NCBI RefSeq assembly: GCF_032854445.1
Contig: NC_088295.1
Coordinates: 83,124,644-83,188,643 of the forward strand
DNA length: 64,000 nucleotides
Direction: 5' to 3'
Source of the DNA: Liolophura sinensis
Taxonomy: Eukaryota > Mollusca > Polyplacophora > Chitonida > Chitonidae
Below the pieces are notes generated by a model that made no database searches, had not been told where the DNA came from, and saw only the letters and a list, made by a program, of their open reading frames with translations. Shown piece after piece: positions 12,380 to 24,200 of this stretch (the first letter of the stretch is position 1; each line of letters begins with the position of its first letter). A program made the translations under genes and the position numbers.

Positions 12380-12535
12380 GTGGCATTATGCTGTGATGTT
12401 TGTCGGGAAACTGGTGAAGGTTGCAGTTGGCGAGCACTCCGTTTCCCTTCACCCATAAACCTGACCATCGTCATACAAAATTCTTATGTGCTGTGCCAGA
12501 CACTGTTGAAATAAATGAATAAATAAATAAATCAG
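12380..12535 (+). mobile_element. Degenerate SINE-like 3' end
   Basis: A block ending 'ccataaacctgaccatcgtcatac' and then 'gaaataaatgaataaataaataaatc' resembles the 3' half of the SINEs in this window but is strongly diverged. It lies about 150-300 bp after the HSPBAP1-like stop codon, and its AATAAA words could serve as the gene's polyadenylation signal, because no better signal was seen closer. That role is inference. Confidence 0.5.
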
Positions 12536-12564
12536 AAATATTCAGTCTCTGCTTCCTCTGCTTC

Positions 12565-12650
12565 CTCTGTTTTCTGGCCTCGAAGTCGGGAGACCTGGGA
12601 AACCTTGGTCGGGTCATACCATAGACTTAACAAATGTTTCATGATGCTAC
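12565..12650 (+). mobile_element. tRNA-derived SINE fragment (family C)
   Basis: The block 'ggcctcgaagtcgggagacctggg' recurs in opposite orientation at about 61419-61470, where it is joined to an A-box-like 'tggcctaatggttagaac' head. It is best read as the tRNA-related part of a second SINE family. Confidence 0.5.
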
Positions 12651-13384
12651 CTCGTCCATCACTCAGCACTGAGAAGTTAGAGCAAAGATGGTTGGCCCGG
12701 TGTCAGTATAATGTGACTGGGTGGGGTGTCGTCTCTGATGTTTTTAGCATGATGCAGTTTAACTCAGTGACGGCAGCACTTTGACGTCATGCCCTATCGC
12801 AACCAGTACATGAACCTAAACCCCAAGCATACATATATACAAACTTTATTACATGCATACTTACATGAAGTTCCTTGGATATAACATATCGTACACATAG
12901 AGCAGCAGATGCCTGTCCAAATTCCGGCCGCTCCGGCCTCACCCATCCATGAAATTGACCTCTATCAGGACAGCTTTGAACTCCACTCATCAAATCAAAT
13001 CAGCCTATGTTAGTAGGTGATAGCACCGGGTGTGACTGTTGTGTTAAATACAGATATACATGTCCATGCAGTGTGACTATAAGATAGACTGGTCTCGTGT
13101 TGTTTGCAATTAACATGATGCTTGGGGTAGGAAACTCGGTGGCTATGATGGCCTTCAGACTGTCAATACTGTCAAACAGCAATTGATATTAAATCGAAAG
13201 TATGATTCAAAATTGTGTTAGGAAATCAGAAGATCAAGTTTACATCAGTTTGTGTAAAGTACAGAATGATGGAAATTACTTTTGGCAATCACATTTTCAA
13301 CATTAAGTATGTATACATATGCCGGACATGATGAAAGTTAATACAAGATTGTAATAAGAATTACCCTATGTATTAAGAGGGAAA

Positions 13385-13535
13385 ACATCAATGCGATTGC
13401 GGTGAGTTTCATGCTGGCTTCCTCTCAGGTCATACGTTCTTCCAGCAACTTGCGAATGGCTCTGGGTGCCCTGTGCTCTGCCTGGGTATCTTCCCACCAT
13501 GATGCTGGCCGCCTTCGCACAAGTGAAATATTCAG
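13385..13535 (+). mobile_element. SINE family A, 5'-truncated and diverged
   Basis: The sequence runs from 'aatgcgattgcggtgagtttc' through 'catgctggcttcctctc' and 'cttcccaccatgatgctgg' to 'aagtgaaatattc', the usual order of the family A body. The head and tail are missing. Confidence 0.8.
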
Positions 13536-13783
13536 CGGTTAGGAAACAATGCATGAAAATAAGATACTTTCATCAACTAAATAGCTGATGGAATATCAGC
13601 TATTCCAAGAACCTGTAATTAATGTAACTCCACAAAATCTTTAAAAGTATAATGCTCATGCCTCTCGGATGTTCCTTGAATGTTCAGCGTAAGCTGTTCC
13701 AGGTTTATTGCGTAAACGAAAATGAGTGTGAGTGCGAGGCAATTTTGTTTTGCTGAAATGCTGCAAGCTTAAATGTCATAAGC

Positions 13784-13793
13784 TATATATATA

Positions 13794-13858
<65 letters not shown>
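13784..13858. repeat. AT dinucleotide microsatellite
   Basis: A nearly uninterrupted AT tract of about 70 bp. Confidence 0.95.
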
Positions 13859-13861
<3 letters not shown>

Positions 13862-13943
13862 TTTCTCAAGAGCATCTGTGAAAGACGATGACTTTAAGAT
13901 TTGCGCTAGCCTCTTTTCCTGCTCCATGTAGTGTCTGGCCTCA

Positions 13944-14390
13944 CTATTGTGCTACCCTGGCTTTAAGGCATATACACATATCAACCCTGATATCAATCAT
14001 GAAGTGGGTCAACTTCAGCGTAATGACCGGGTTAACGCAAGCTTTTGTCAAAGCAGTAAACTGATCAGGGAATTTCATGAAAAGGGAACCCACATCAGTA
14101 TACACAAGGTATTCTTGGGTTGTCCTAAAGATGACATCAAAACGTTTACAGAGGGCGAAAAACCAGTTCATGACGTCAATAGAGACAATGTCAACCATCC
14201 GGGACAAAGCATTGTGGAAAAAAGAATCTGTGAACTGACGGATATTAAATCGAGTCGTAAATATCACGCAATGGAGATGCGAACCCGATACCAGATGTGT
14301 TTCTGTGGAATCTGGAATACCACCTCACGACATCAATGGGCACTTGGATGCATCATGTGCTCAGTGCTGACAACCGTAGACAGTAGATAG
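13944..14390. other. Segment open on both strands, unknown
   Basis: The plus strand is open for 147 codons (13947-14390) and the minus strand for 107 codons (14267-13944) over the same DNA. GC content is higher than in the flanks. The minus-strand product is the more protein-like by eye (for example EYLVYTDVGSLFMKFPDQF), but neither frame was recognised and no flanking exons with consistent splice sites were found. It could be a decayed gene or a transposon fragment. Confidence 0.3.
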
Positions 14391-14639
14391 CCCCACAATT
14401 GCAGGCCTACCATCTCAGTCTCCCTATCTCTTTATACTGATCTGCTAAACATTCCCATCCATCCTATGTAGCAAACACTTCAATTTTGACTATATATATT
14501 TTCTCTTGAAAGGACAAATACATACACAAGTTGTATCCATCACCCTGTGTACACCTCCCATCTTTCTCAGTTTCTGCTGTGGCTAGCTGAGTTTTTGTCT
14601 AGAAAAGATATACTCGTGTAAAGCTTTTACTCTCATTTA

Positions 14640-15060
14640 ACTCCTGTAAGTTTCTGTTCTATTTTGGTTAACGAAATTTCCTCTTGTCTGGATATGATTC
14701 GCCTTTCAATTTTAGCGTTCTTGTCGTGGCGTGTAGTTTATAGTCTGTTCTGGCAATCTAAACTTCCATTGGCAAAGACATGTACATCTCAAATACTTTG
14801 ACATTCTGTTCCGACTACATCTAGTTAAGTGTTGTCTTAAACCGTTCTATTGTAACTGAATATACGCCTTCATTGCCATGAACCCGAACGTGTAATTGAT
14901 ACTAATTGTCACCGTTTTGTTCTGGCTAACTATCAGCGTCCATTAGCAAATGCATGCACGTGTTCTAACCTTAGCCGTTCTATTAAGGCTACTTAACCTT
15001 TGACAAGAGCGTACCTATCTTTTACCGTCACTCTTCTATTGCGACTCGCAAAGTTTAATC
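14640..15060 (+). repeat. Highly degenerate tandem repeat
   Basis: Four or five blocks each contain a variant of 'ccgttctattctggctaact' followed by 'cttccattggcaaa', spaced roughly 80-105 bp. Similarity is weak, and the period is an eye estimate. Confidence 0.45.
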
Positions 15061-15565
15061 TTGAGGGACAGGTACATGTCTTTCTGATGAATTTGATGTT
15101 TGAATGGGCCAATTGTTATGTAGTATACATACTATATCACAGGTTGTTCGCCACCAGTCTGTATCCGCATCAAAAGCCACACCCGTTTCAAACTTAAAGG
15201 AGGAAAGCAGTTAATGGCTCGCATCCCTATCGTCTATCGCATCGTTTATCGTTTTTCTTGCTAGCAGTTTTTCCCCACGGTTGGAGTCGCAGTGTAAAAT
15301 GGTTGTGTCTGTAAACGGAGGAATAAATTGCCCTTAATTCTGTATACCAGACTGTTCAATACCAAACACCTGATCGTACAATTTAAACTTCATTTTGTAA
15401 AACCGGGTTGCAGATATGAAATGGAGATGAAATGTGTTGCAAGTCTATAAGCTATTCTGATCATCGTAGTAGGAACGCATGCATTTGAAGGGTTGTACTG
15501 TTGTATAACTTTAGACTTTGTTAATACGTTTAATACATTTGCACATACGAATAATTTCCTCGCAG

Positions 15566-15715
15566 CTGTCTGTTAGGCGCTGTGGCGATAATTTGCAATT
15601 CTCACCTGAAGAGGCAGAGCAGCTGAATGATAAGGTCGAGTACATAGAAGAATCCTTGCATAACGTCATTAATATGTACGTGTCTGGCCATAGTCTGAGC
15701 TCTAAAGACGTATGA
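15566..15715 (+). CDS. Orphan terminal exon, unknown protein
   Basis: A good 3' splice site (ataatttcctcgcag) is followed by 49 codons and a TGA. The peptide is strongly charged and helix-like (SPEEAEQLNDKVEYIEESL) and ends in SSKDV. This looks like the last exon of a plus-strand gene, but no upstream exon was identified and the family was not recognised. It could be a remnant of a lost gene. The start given is the acceptor boundary, not an initiation codon. Confidence 0.35.
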   Translation: MSVRRCGDNLQFSPEEAEQLNDKVEYIEESLHNVINMYVSGHSLSSKDV

Positions 15716-18700
15716 TTCTAGAAGTTACTTTGCACTCGCTTCACCTATAAAAGGCTTGACAATTGTGCTATTTAATACAGAAATACATTGGCCATTAAAC
15801 GAAGGATCTTCACACTTGAACGTTTGCGCGGCGATAGCTGTATTGTGTCTGTGGGCATTCAGCATCAAGTGTTTGCAAGGTCATTCTTGAATAACATGTA
15901 TTTCAGTAATTTCAATTGCGCGATTCCCTGAATTCTTACCCAAGCTTTTATAAAATGCTTTGCCTGTTGGGAAAGTTTTATCTTTGTATAGTTGTATTTA
16001 TAAAGCATATATATTTTATCGTGGCAGACATGTCTGGTCTAGGCACGGAGACACCTAAAAAGCCAGTTAATATATAAGGCGAAAGCTATATATAGCCTGC
16101 AGAACGAAGTCCTATATTTAGCTTGATGATATCTTTTCCAATGTTTTGGTATAATATCCTATATTTCCTTTATATATTTTTAACATAAAATAATTAAAGA
16201 CGAACAGCACAGAAATATGGCTTTTTCAATATTTTCTCCAATTTTTAACATCAGATGTAGTATTTGTGAGAAATTTATTTATTAGGTGAAACATTCATAC
16301 GATATGCTCTTGTAGAGGCGCTTCTAGCATCTTTATAAATTTTGGTGAATCTCCACTCCAGTGGTAAGCCTACCCTCAAAAAATTAATCTGTTAATTTTA
16401 GCATAAAGTTTGTTGTCTGAGTGATGCTAGAATATATGCTGTTATTATAATATAATATAATATAATATTCGGTCATATTCAACATAATATCCTGTTAGTG
16501 TAGTAGAATTAATAGAGTACGCGCTGTAGCTTCTACAATAGCAGAATAAATTTTAGCATCCCCCAGAGAACAGACTCGCTGTTAAAAATAAAACATTTCT
16601 TTAGTGTATCCAAAATGGACGTCATCAGAAAATATTTACTGACATCTGACAATCAAAACGTCTCATGTCAAAATTCATATTTGCTTGTAAACATGTATAT
16701 CCATAACTAAAGAGCCATATGCATGGACACCGCAAACATGCATCCACTTAAAAATCACCTAGACAGGATAAGCTTGTCTGGACCTCTTGCACAAAGTGAT
16801 TGTTGGCTAATATAATTACAACGTTAAACACCTATGTGGCCATGAAAATCTACACTGTACCTCCAAAAGTGCTGACCCACATCTACAGGAGTTCCATACT
16901 TTGATTTACTGCTTTATTAGATCTTGTCGCCGCGCAAATAACACTAACAAAGCTACTTACTCCGGTCTTAAGTTTATGTTTGCCTCTTTAGTTCTGTGGG
17001 AGAACATGTGTCCTGATGCGCCATAAAGCATTAGCTAACATGTTTCGTTTCGCGCAGATTTTTTTTATCTTGTTCAGATCTCCCCAGGCTGATAATTGTT
17101 TGAAGTCCCGAGCCTATTTAGAGCATAAAAATAGACATTGTGACGAAAATACCCTTCACATATATTCTACATTACATTGCAAGTCATTCACGTTATTCTG
17201 TCTTCACCATACATGTGGTGAAAAAAGAAACAATGGGTAACAAAATTGGCCTCAATCGTTTAATTAAAGTGAACATAAAGTCAGCCACTAAAACTGAATT
17301 AATTAAACGTTCTAAAAATATTTAGGAAGTTCTACACTGCTTATCAACAAAGTAAATAGCAAATAATTGTCAGTACCTCATCGTTTCGTGCCGCCATTTG
17401 GTCATTTTATAGCTATCTAGAGTGACGTCATAAAACCTAGTTGATCTGCCGTACCATCAGTACTAAACAATGTGACGATGAGAAAATACAAATAGAAACA
17501 CCTGATACCCAACCAAAAAGCATCACCTTTGTTCCGTGTTCAAAGGGTCGATATGTCAGGGCGATGTTCGTGGATACAAGCGTCGTGTTTTAGCAGCCCT
17601 GTTCGTCCTCGTCCTGCATGGATGTAAGCATTTGGCCTAGCTGGCTGTACCGACTTCAGGGAATTTACCGAAAATAGCAAGACCTTCTGATTGATAACAG
17701 ACCCTTTCATTCAGAGTTTGGGAAGATATTTTCGTAATAAATGGACTTTAGGGAAAATGATGTGAAAGTACAATATTTTACTTCAAGCAATGACTTGAGG
17801 CGGGTTTTTTTTTTTTTTTTTGGCCAGCTCGCCCTGACAAGTTTCTCGAGTATCCTGCCCAATATGTACACACGGGCAGCCGTTCTCAGTTCCCTGCTCA
17901 TAGATGTGTGGTTTAAAATGTATCAGTTTAATACCTACACTAACCGCAAAATCCAATTTTTGTATCGATATCTGTGTATCCACTATACGAAACCACAGTG
18001 ACAATCGAGAGCTAATAGGTTTTTGGACGTGACAGCCAATTATCATGTGACGCTTTCAGCGCTTGTGATTGGCCAGTGCCACCAGTGCTTTTACAAGATG
18101 TCTACTCGGAATGAATTGTCCGTCAGTGCAATGTCCCCAGTGCTGAACTTCATCTCCATGGTTTTGAAAACTTTATCGAATTTTTTACATATTTTTCTGG
18201 GATAACGGTGTCCTATATCATTTTTTCCATGTATATATAGTGGCAGACTTTATGTTCACTTTAACCCTCATCTGTAAAGATAAGATGAAAATCATTTCTG
18301 CAGACATTTCTTTATTTAGGCCTAATAGTGCAAGATGATGTTATTTGTCAATTTGAGTCTGTTTTACCATCCATTTGACACTTGTAGTGTTAAGTTGGTC
18401 AGCTGTATGTAGAGTTTTCTCAACATTTCACGCCGTTTTTGTAGTCTTCATTTCACTCATGGTCCATTAGGTCCGCATGACTTATTTACAAATGACGGTG
18501 TTTCGGTATATCGGAACAAAAGGCTTCTCTTACCGCCGCATTCAGCAAGCAACACATCGGAATGTAATGTTGTGGAATAGTATGCAACCATCGACATATA
18601 AATCCTGGTAACGTAATAGTTACTTTAGAAAAGGTCTTTGAATTTGAACTTTGATATGGAATTCATCCTGGAATATTCATTGTCTGATCGGCATCATTGA

Positions 18701-21272
18701 AAACTGATGACCGCTTCTCTCTTGTGTGTTACCGGCTTTATTTCTTATTTGTATAATTTCTTACATACCTTTGTCTTCGGGAGTTAGTGTTAAACGTTGT
18801 TGTGGAAATGGATCTTGCGATTATCGACCTGGAACGCCCTTTACGGACTACGAATGGTATAGAAATGTCGGACTTGACACTTATATTTGAAGTGTTTAAT
18901 TATATTTAGGCCACCGAAGCTACCACCGATGCGTATTAAAAGACATTATTTATCATGAGATTAATTTTCTGCCATATAGTGTTCGTCTGCCTCGTAAGCG
19001 CGGGATACCTACCATTTACTCCTGATTCTAGTCATACCTGATATTTCAAGATGGGCAATCTTGGAACCACGCAGGCTTGGTGATCAGCTCAAGGGAATGA
19101 ACAAGGTCTGGTTTGCCCCGTAAGAACATACTCTCACTTGAAGTAAGAACAGATTGACTAGTGTCACTGAATTGCAGAGTTTATGGCCACATTTTGATTT
19201 TATGATCTGGGATCACCCCACCTTCAGAAACACCTTATCACAGAAGATACTTGATCTCCTTGCGCTCGCAAACTGAAGGTACAAAGCTTGACCTGCTCTT
19301 GTTAGTACTATTATGAGACAGGAAATCTTGCTTGGTGTCAGTACTTTTAATTCAGAAAGTGGATGGGAAACCTTGGCGTAATCTATGGATGTTTGTGACT
19401 TTTTGTCTGGTGGCAGTACTATAGTGACTGGGTGCAAATTCTTGCCTTGTGTGAGTACTATCCTGTACCAGGGGGAGACATTTTGTTTAGTGTATAAAGT
19501 TTTGTTCTGTCACTATATACAGAATCTTGTCTGATGTGCTTGACTGTATGGGATTTCGGAGCATTATTCTGTGTCGGGCGTCAGAACTAATCTTTTAATT
19601 TTCTAACATTCCGCTTTTTGAATATAGATTGACAGTTTACTTTTATCAAAGGTCAAACATATAATGTTTAATGTGAACGCTATGAATTCCAGAAAGAAGT
19701 GGAGAAAGGCTTTGAAAAAGATTTAATGAATGAGGTTTTCTGCAAATATCAAATAGTCAGAACTGATGTCTACAATTCATGGACTCACCAACGCGTGTCT
19801 TTCTTGTTAAATGTAAACAAAATAACAAAAAGTCTATATTTGTTATCCGCAAAAGGGTTTTTCCTCATGCATTGCCACCTCACTTATTCAGCCGTATTCA
19901 GTGCTGGACAGACGTCTCGCTAAAGGCGATAGGCCCTTGATCTGTGGGGTCGCCAATTTATGAGCAGCTCTCGTTGGTTAGGTGGCGGCTTACATAAGAC
20001 GGTTTTACAGGCACCGGATAAAGGCCGATGGATTTCAGCCGGTCGACATTATGTAAGTGCAGTATTCTTAAGAATTGTGTTGCACCCAAATAAAAGAAAA
20101 ATTAAGCAACATCGAACTTAATTCAGAAGTCTTTTCACTGTGTTTTTAAAGGCCCATACTGTGCAAGCATTGCAGAAACCACCCCAGTTAATTCCTTCAT
20201 ATTTCAATTACAAAAGTTCCATTGTAGCCTGGCTGAAAAGAAGCACTTAATTTGGCATGTCTAGCCTTTTTATTACGTGGACGTTTCCCTGTATGAAAAG
20301 ACTTAAAAGTGGTTAAATATAAAAAAAATCACATGTACCTTGCCCGAGGCAAATGACACAACATATAGTATACAGTCTTCTAATTTTCAAGAGGTTCTTT
20401 TGTGAGCATCAACGCTAAGTCATGTAATTGTACATAAATAAGTACATGAAATCGAAAATAACTATAGAAGGCGAAATCAGATATGTCGCTTGTTCTTTGT
20501 CTAACCTTAAAGCATGCATTTTTTATAGCTATATTTTGTTTGGATCAGTATTGTTTTGAGAGAAGTAATTGTTAGGCCTCATCAAAGACGTAGTGCATTT
20601 TTCTGAAACTGGCACGCTTAATACGCAGGGGCATTTATAAACCCTGCAGGTATGAGGGATGAAGAAAAACATACACGGCTGTATATATGAATGTGCCGTA
20701 CATGCTTATATCAGTATTTTAACAGGCCGAACCTGTAGAGGTTGCTCAAAAGAAATGAAAAGTGTCACTTTAAACTTAGCTTTTGACTGCCTATATTTAT
20801 GTCTCATCAGTACTGTTATACTAGGTAGTCAGTCATTCTCGGCTCTTACCATGTCGCAACTTGTCATTCCTGTGGGTGACAATGAAATCGCCCAGATTTC
20901 AAAATCCACCAATCACATGAGTCTCTATTTCCACTGGTGTGGGTGAATGAGGGCAGATTTCTTGTGAAGTTTCCCATGGCTTTAATTGTCGCGGGAGCAT
21001 TCTACCGTGAAGTCTCGTCACAGGATGTTAGCCTTATTACTAAGCCTGTAAGGTGTTCAGTGTACAGGTGATCCATCTCGCTATAGGCCCCACCCCATGG
21101 GACACTGATCTACAAATCACGACCGAGAGACGCCCAGCCGGCATGCCTACTGTAGCGGAAACTGCAGGACAGACTTTTTTTCCTCCGTTGTCCAGTTGTG
21201 TGTAAAAGAGTTAGGTTTTCCAGAACATACTTGTTTTAGTTTTATACTTTGGAACCAGAAACAGGTGTTTCA
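15716..21272. other. Intergenic and upstream region of the aquaporin gene
   Basis: No coding exon was supported. It contains a MITE copy (16415-16575), an ATAAT-type short repeat inside it (about 16446-16470), a degenerate repeat around 19250-19560 built on variants of 'cttgtctggtgtcagtact', and AT-rich unique-looking DNA. A CRE-like TGACGTCA occurs near 17423. The 5' untranslated exon(s) of the aquaporin gene may lie in the last kilobase, but this could not be shown. Confidence 0.5.
16415..16575. mobile_element. MITE-like element with terminal inverted repeats, copy 1
   Basis: The left end 'gtctgagtgatgctagaata' and the reverse complement of the right end (gtctg...gatgctaaaatttattctgctattg) match over about 30 bp with gaps. 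The internal part is AT-rich, with an (ataat)n stretch. A related element lies at 24338-24522. It has no coding capacity. Confidence 0.65.
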
Positions 21273-24200
21273 ATGCCCTGCCCTACGAAGAGCAGAGACT
21301 ATCCCTCATCCGCTTGTACTGTCCCCAGTTGGTCTGATATCATGGCAGTCATCTTTGATGACTTAACCAAATTTCACTTCTGGAGGGCTGTAATAGCGGA
21401 ATTTCTCGGCACCATGTTTCTGATCGTGGTGGGTGTTGGGGCTTGCTTCGTTTGGCACCCTCACCACGCCCCCACCCCTACCCACATCGCTCTTCACTCG
21501 GGGCTGTACATCGCCTTCATCATCTTAGCCACTGGTCACATCAGTGGAGGACTCGTTAATCCTGCTTTATCCATTGCCTTTGCGGCTACCAGAAGGATCA
21601 GTGTTGTACGAGCGCTGTTGTACACAATCGCACAATGTGTGGGTTCTGTTGCAGGAACAGCTCTGCTGAAGGCGTTAGTGCCAGAAAGCATCCAGGGAGA
21701 CTTTGGTACTCTGAAGTTGAACAAACTGGTGACCGAGGCGCAGGGGTTCGGGATTGAGTTCATCATTACCTTTGTTCTTCTCTTCGGAATATTCGCAGTC
21801 ACTGACGAAAATCGTAAAGACGTTGGAGGATCTGTACCTTTAACCGTTGGACTAATCGTTACCATCAACATTTTCTTTGGTGTAAGTATAAATTAACACG
21901 GTCTCTTGTTTTGTGTTTCAGAAAAGATCATATGCATATGACACACAGAAACGTACTGAAAAAGCATGTTGTAAAGTTTGATTGATGATAGCTAGCATAT
22001 ATGCGTACACGCCCATGGAAAGTATTTTTTGTGAACAAGTCTGAAAGGTGATACCACTTAAAGCATTTGTCCGCCGTGCCACGTCAAGGCACAGAAATCC
22101 TCTTACTATACATGATAGAGTGTATGTAAATAAGGTCTGCTCTAATGTGGCATATATTTTTACTGTAATATCTTAGGGTAGAAGTAATATACACTCCATA
22201 TATACTATAATATACGCACTGGGGGACATTTTATTTACACTGCCCTTCGGACGAACTTGATCACTCACACAACTGTCACAACAGTTTACGCACATCTGCG
22301 AAACCTCACAGACATTGATCAAAAGTCCACCGCATGCGGGGAAGAATTTTTGTGTTCTAACAGACAAATACGTGATTTGTCTCCACTCAGTTGTTGTTAT
22401 TTATACAACTACAAATCAAAACAGGAGATGCTGACATGTAGAGAGCCCCCTTAACTTACAAGTACACAGCTATCACACTCAGTGATAGGATCTAGCACAA
22501 TTTCAGTGGCAAATTTAATGGGGAATAAGAGAGCGTTAACACAAGTCAGTAGCCTGCGCGGAGATCTGGAAGGCTATTTATTCTATTAATAGACCTTATT
22601 CGCCGTACTGAGGATTATTTCACTTATACGACAGTTTTCGCTGTGGTCCATTAAATGTTCGTGTCCAAACAAAAGGCCTCGAATGAGTGCATTCGACGCT
22701 AGCGAGGCAAGTTGCTCTTAACGCCATGTGGCATACCCCTATGACGGGACAATCCACCTATAATCGTAACCTTTACATCCAAAGCCGCATGTTTCTGTGG
22801 TGATGTCAGTAATAACGGGATCATAGGCGTTTTTTAGATCAATATTCATACGATTTACGCCACAGTATGTATCTGTAACACAATTATCTTAAAATTCGTA
22901 CGTGTTCGAGTTCAGCCCCAATACAGCGAAATGTAATTAAATAATTATTACAACAACATACGCCTTCACTGGTCCAATTATTTTGATTCTTCGTGGTGTT
23001 AAAGAAGGAAAGTACACAGTCGTATACCGAAAGTCGTAGATTATGGAACAGGGATTGTCCTTGGATGATGATATAAATTGCATCGTGTGAAGGCATTTTT
23101 TGACGTGGAGTTGCTCGGCGTATATTTTTAAAATGCTTTATTTCTGTATGTCGTTTTGTGACTGAAAGTACTTAGTTTCTCCAGTAACATTCGCCACTCA
23201 GACATAGAGGGTGGCCCCGCTTTTCAGCGTAGAAGGGCGACACAAATAGTTGGTGTTAATATTTAGGTATCGCTGCTTCTACTTCTCTTATGTCAAAGAA
23301 TGTTTAACTAAGTATGTTCAACTTGTTCACGTTCATTTTTCTCGACCCTAAAGCAAAGTTGGTCTGTTCCTCTCTGTATAGTCATTAGATTATACAACAC
23401 GCATGCCCCTCAACTGAAGGAGTTGGATTTAGCGGTAGAAGGGAGACGGCAGAAGAGAGATTTTACTGAATGCGTCGAAAGATTTTGACTCTAACTTGGC
23501 ACAAAATAGCCCTTAAGTGGTCTCCAGTGACAACGCCCCGGTTCAGGGACACAAAAGGACCTGTTTTACTGACACAGTGCTGATTAGGCAGGATGCATTC
23601 TACACAATGATATAAGGCCACCCCCAAGCGGTCAGTCACGATAGAGGAGTCCGTGGAAAATAGCAGTGAGGAAGATTCCTGGAAACGTAGATTTCAGGGC
23701 AACAAAAACTTCAAGAAGACTGGAACAAAACTTGCACATAAAAGGCTCTTGATGTTGTAGAAAGGAAAACTGATCTCTCCCATCTGGTTGATTCTTTGTA
23801 TCTTTGTACAGGGTGTATAAACGAAACATCGACACCAGACCTGTGAGCCGAGCGTACGTGGATTCATATCGCTATGTATTGGATACTATAGTTAGAAGTT
23901 AAAGTATAAAGAAATATATAACTTCAACTGAATCAGCGCAAAGTTAATTGTTGCCATTATTTGCTGGACAAAAATAAATGAATTTAAATATTAGGGAAGG
24001 ACGAATTTGTCCTCAGTTTTATGTTCTCAATGACGCAGGAGAAATTCCATCTTCTTTAATGTTCCAACTTCAGATTAGCTGAGCATGCAATGCATTCGGA
24101 TTTACTGTCATTTGGTCATTTTTATCTGTTCCTAGATGAACTACACAGGGGGAGGAATGAATCCAGCCCGGCAATTTGGTCCATGCGTGTTCTCCGGGAA

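Larger units (their letters stand above)
12651..15565. other. Intergenic, no confident gene
   Basis: This stretch holds a family A SINE fragment (13385-13535), an AT microsatellite (13784-13858), a segment open on both strands (13944-14390), and a degenerate tandem repeat (about 14640-15060). No exon series with consistent phases could be assembled here. Confidence 0.6.
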
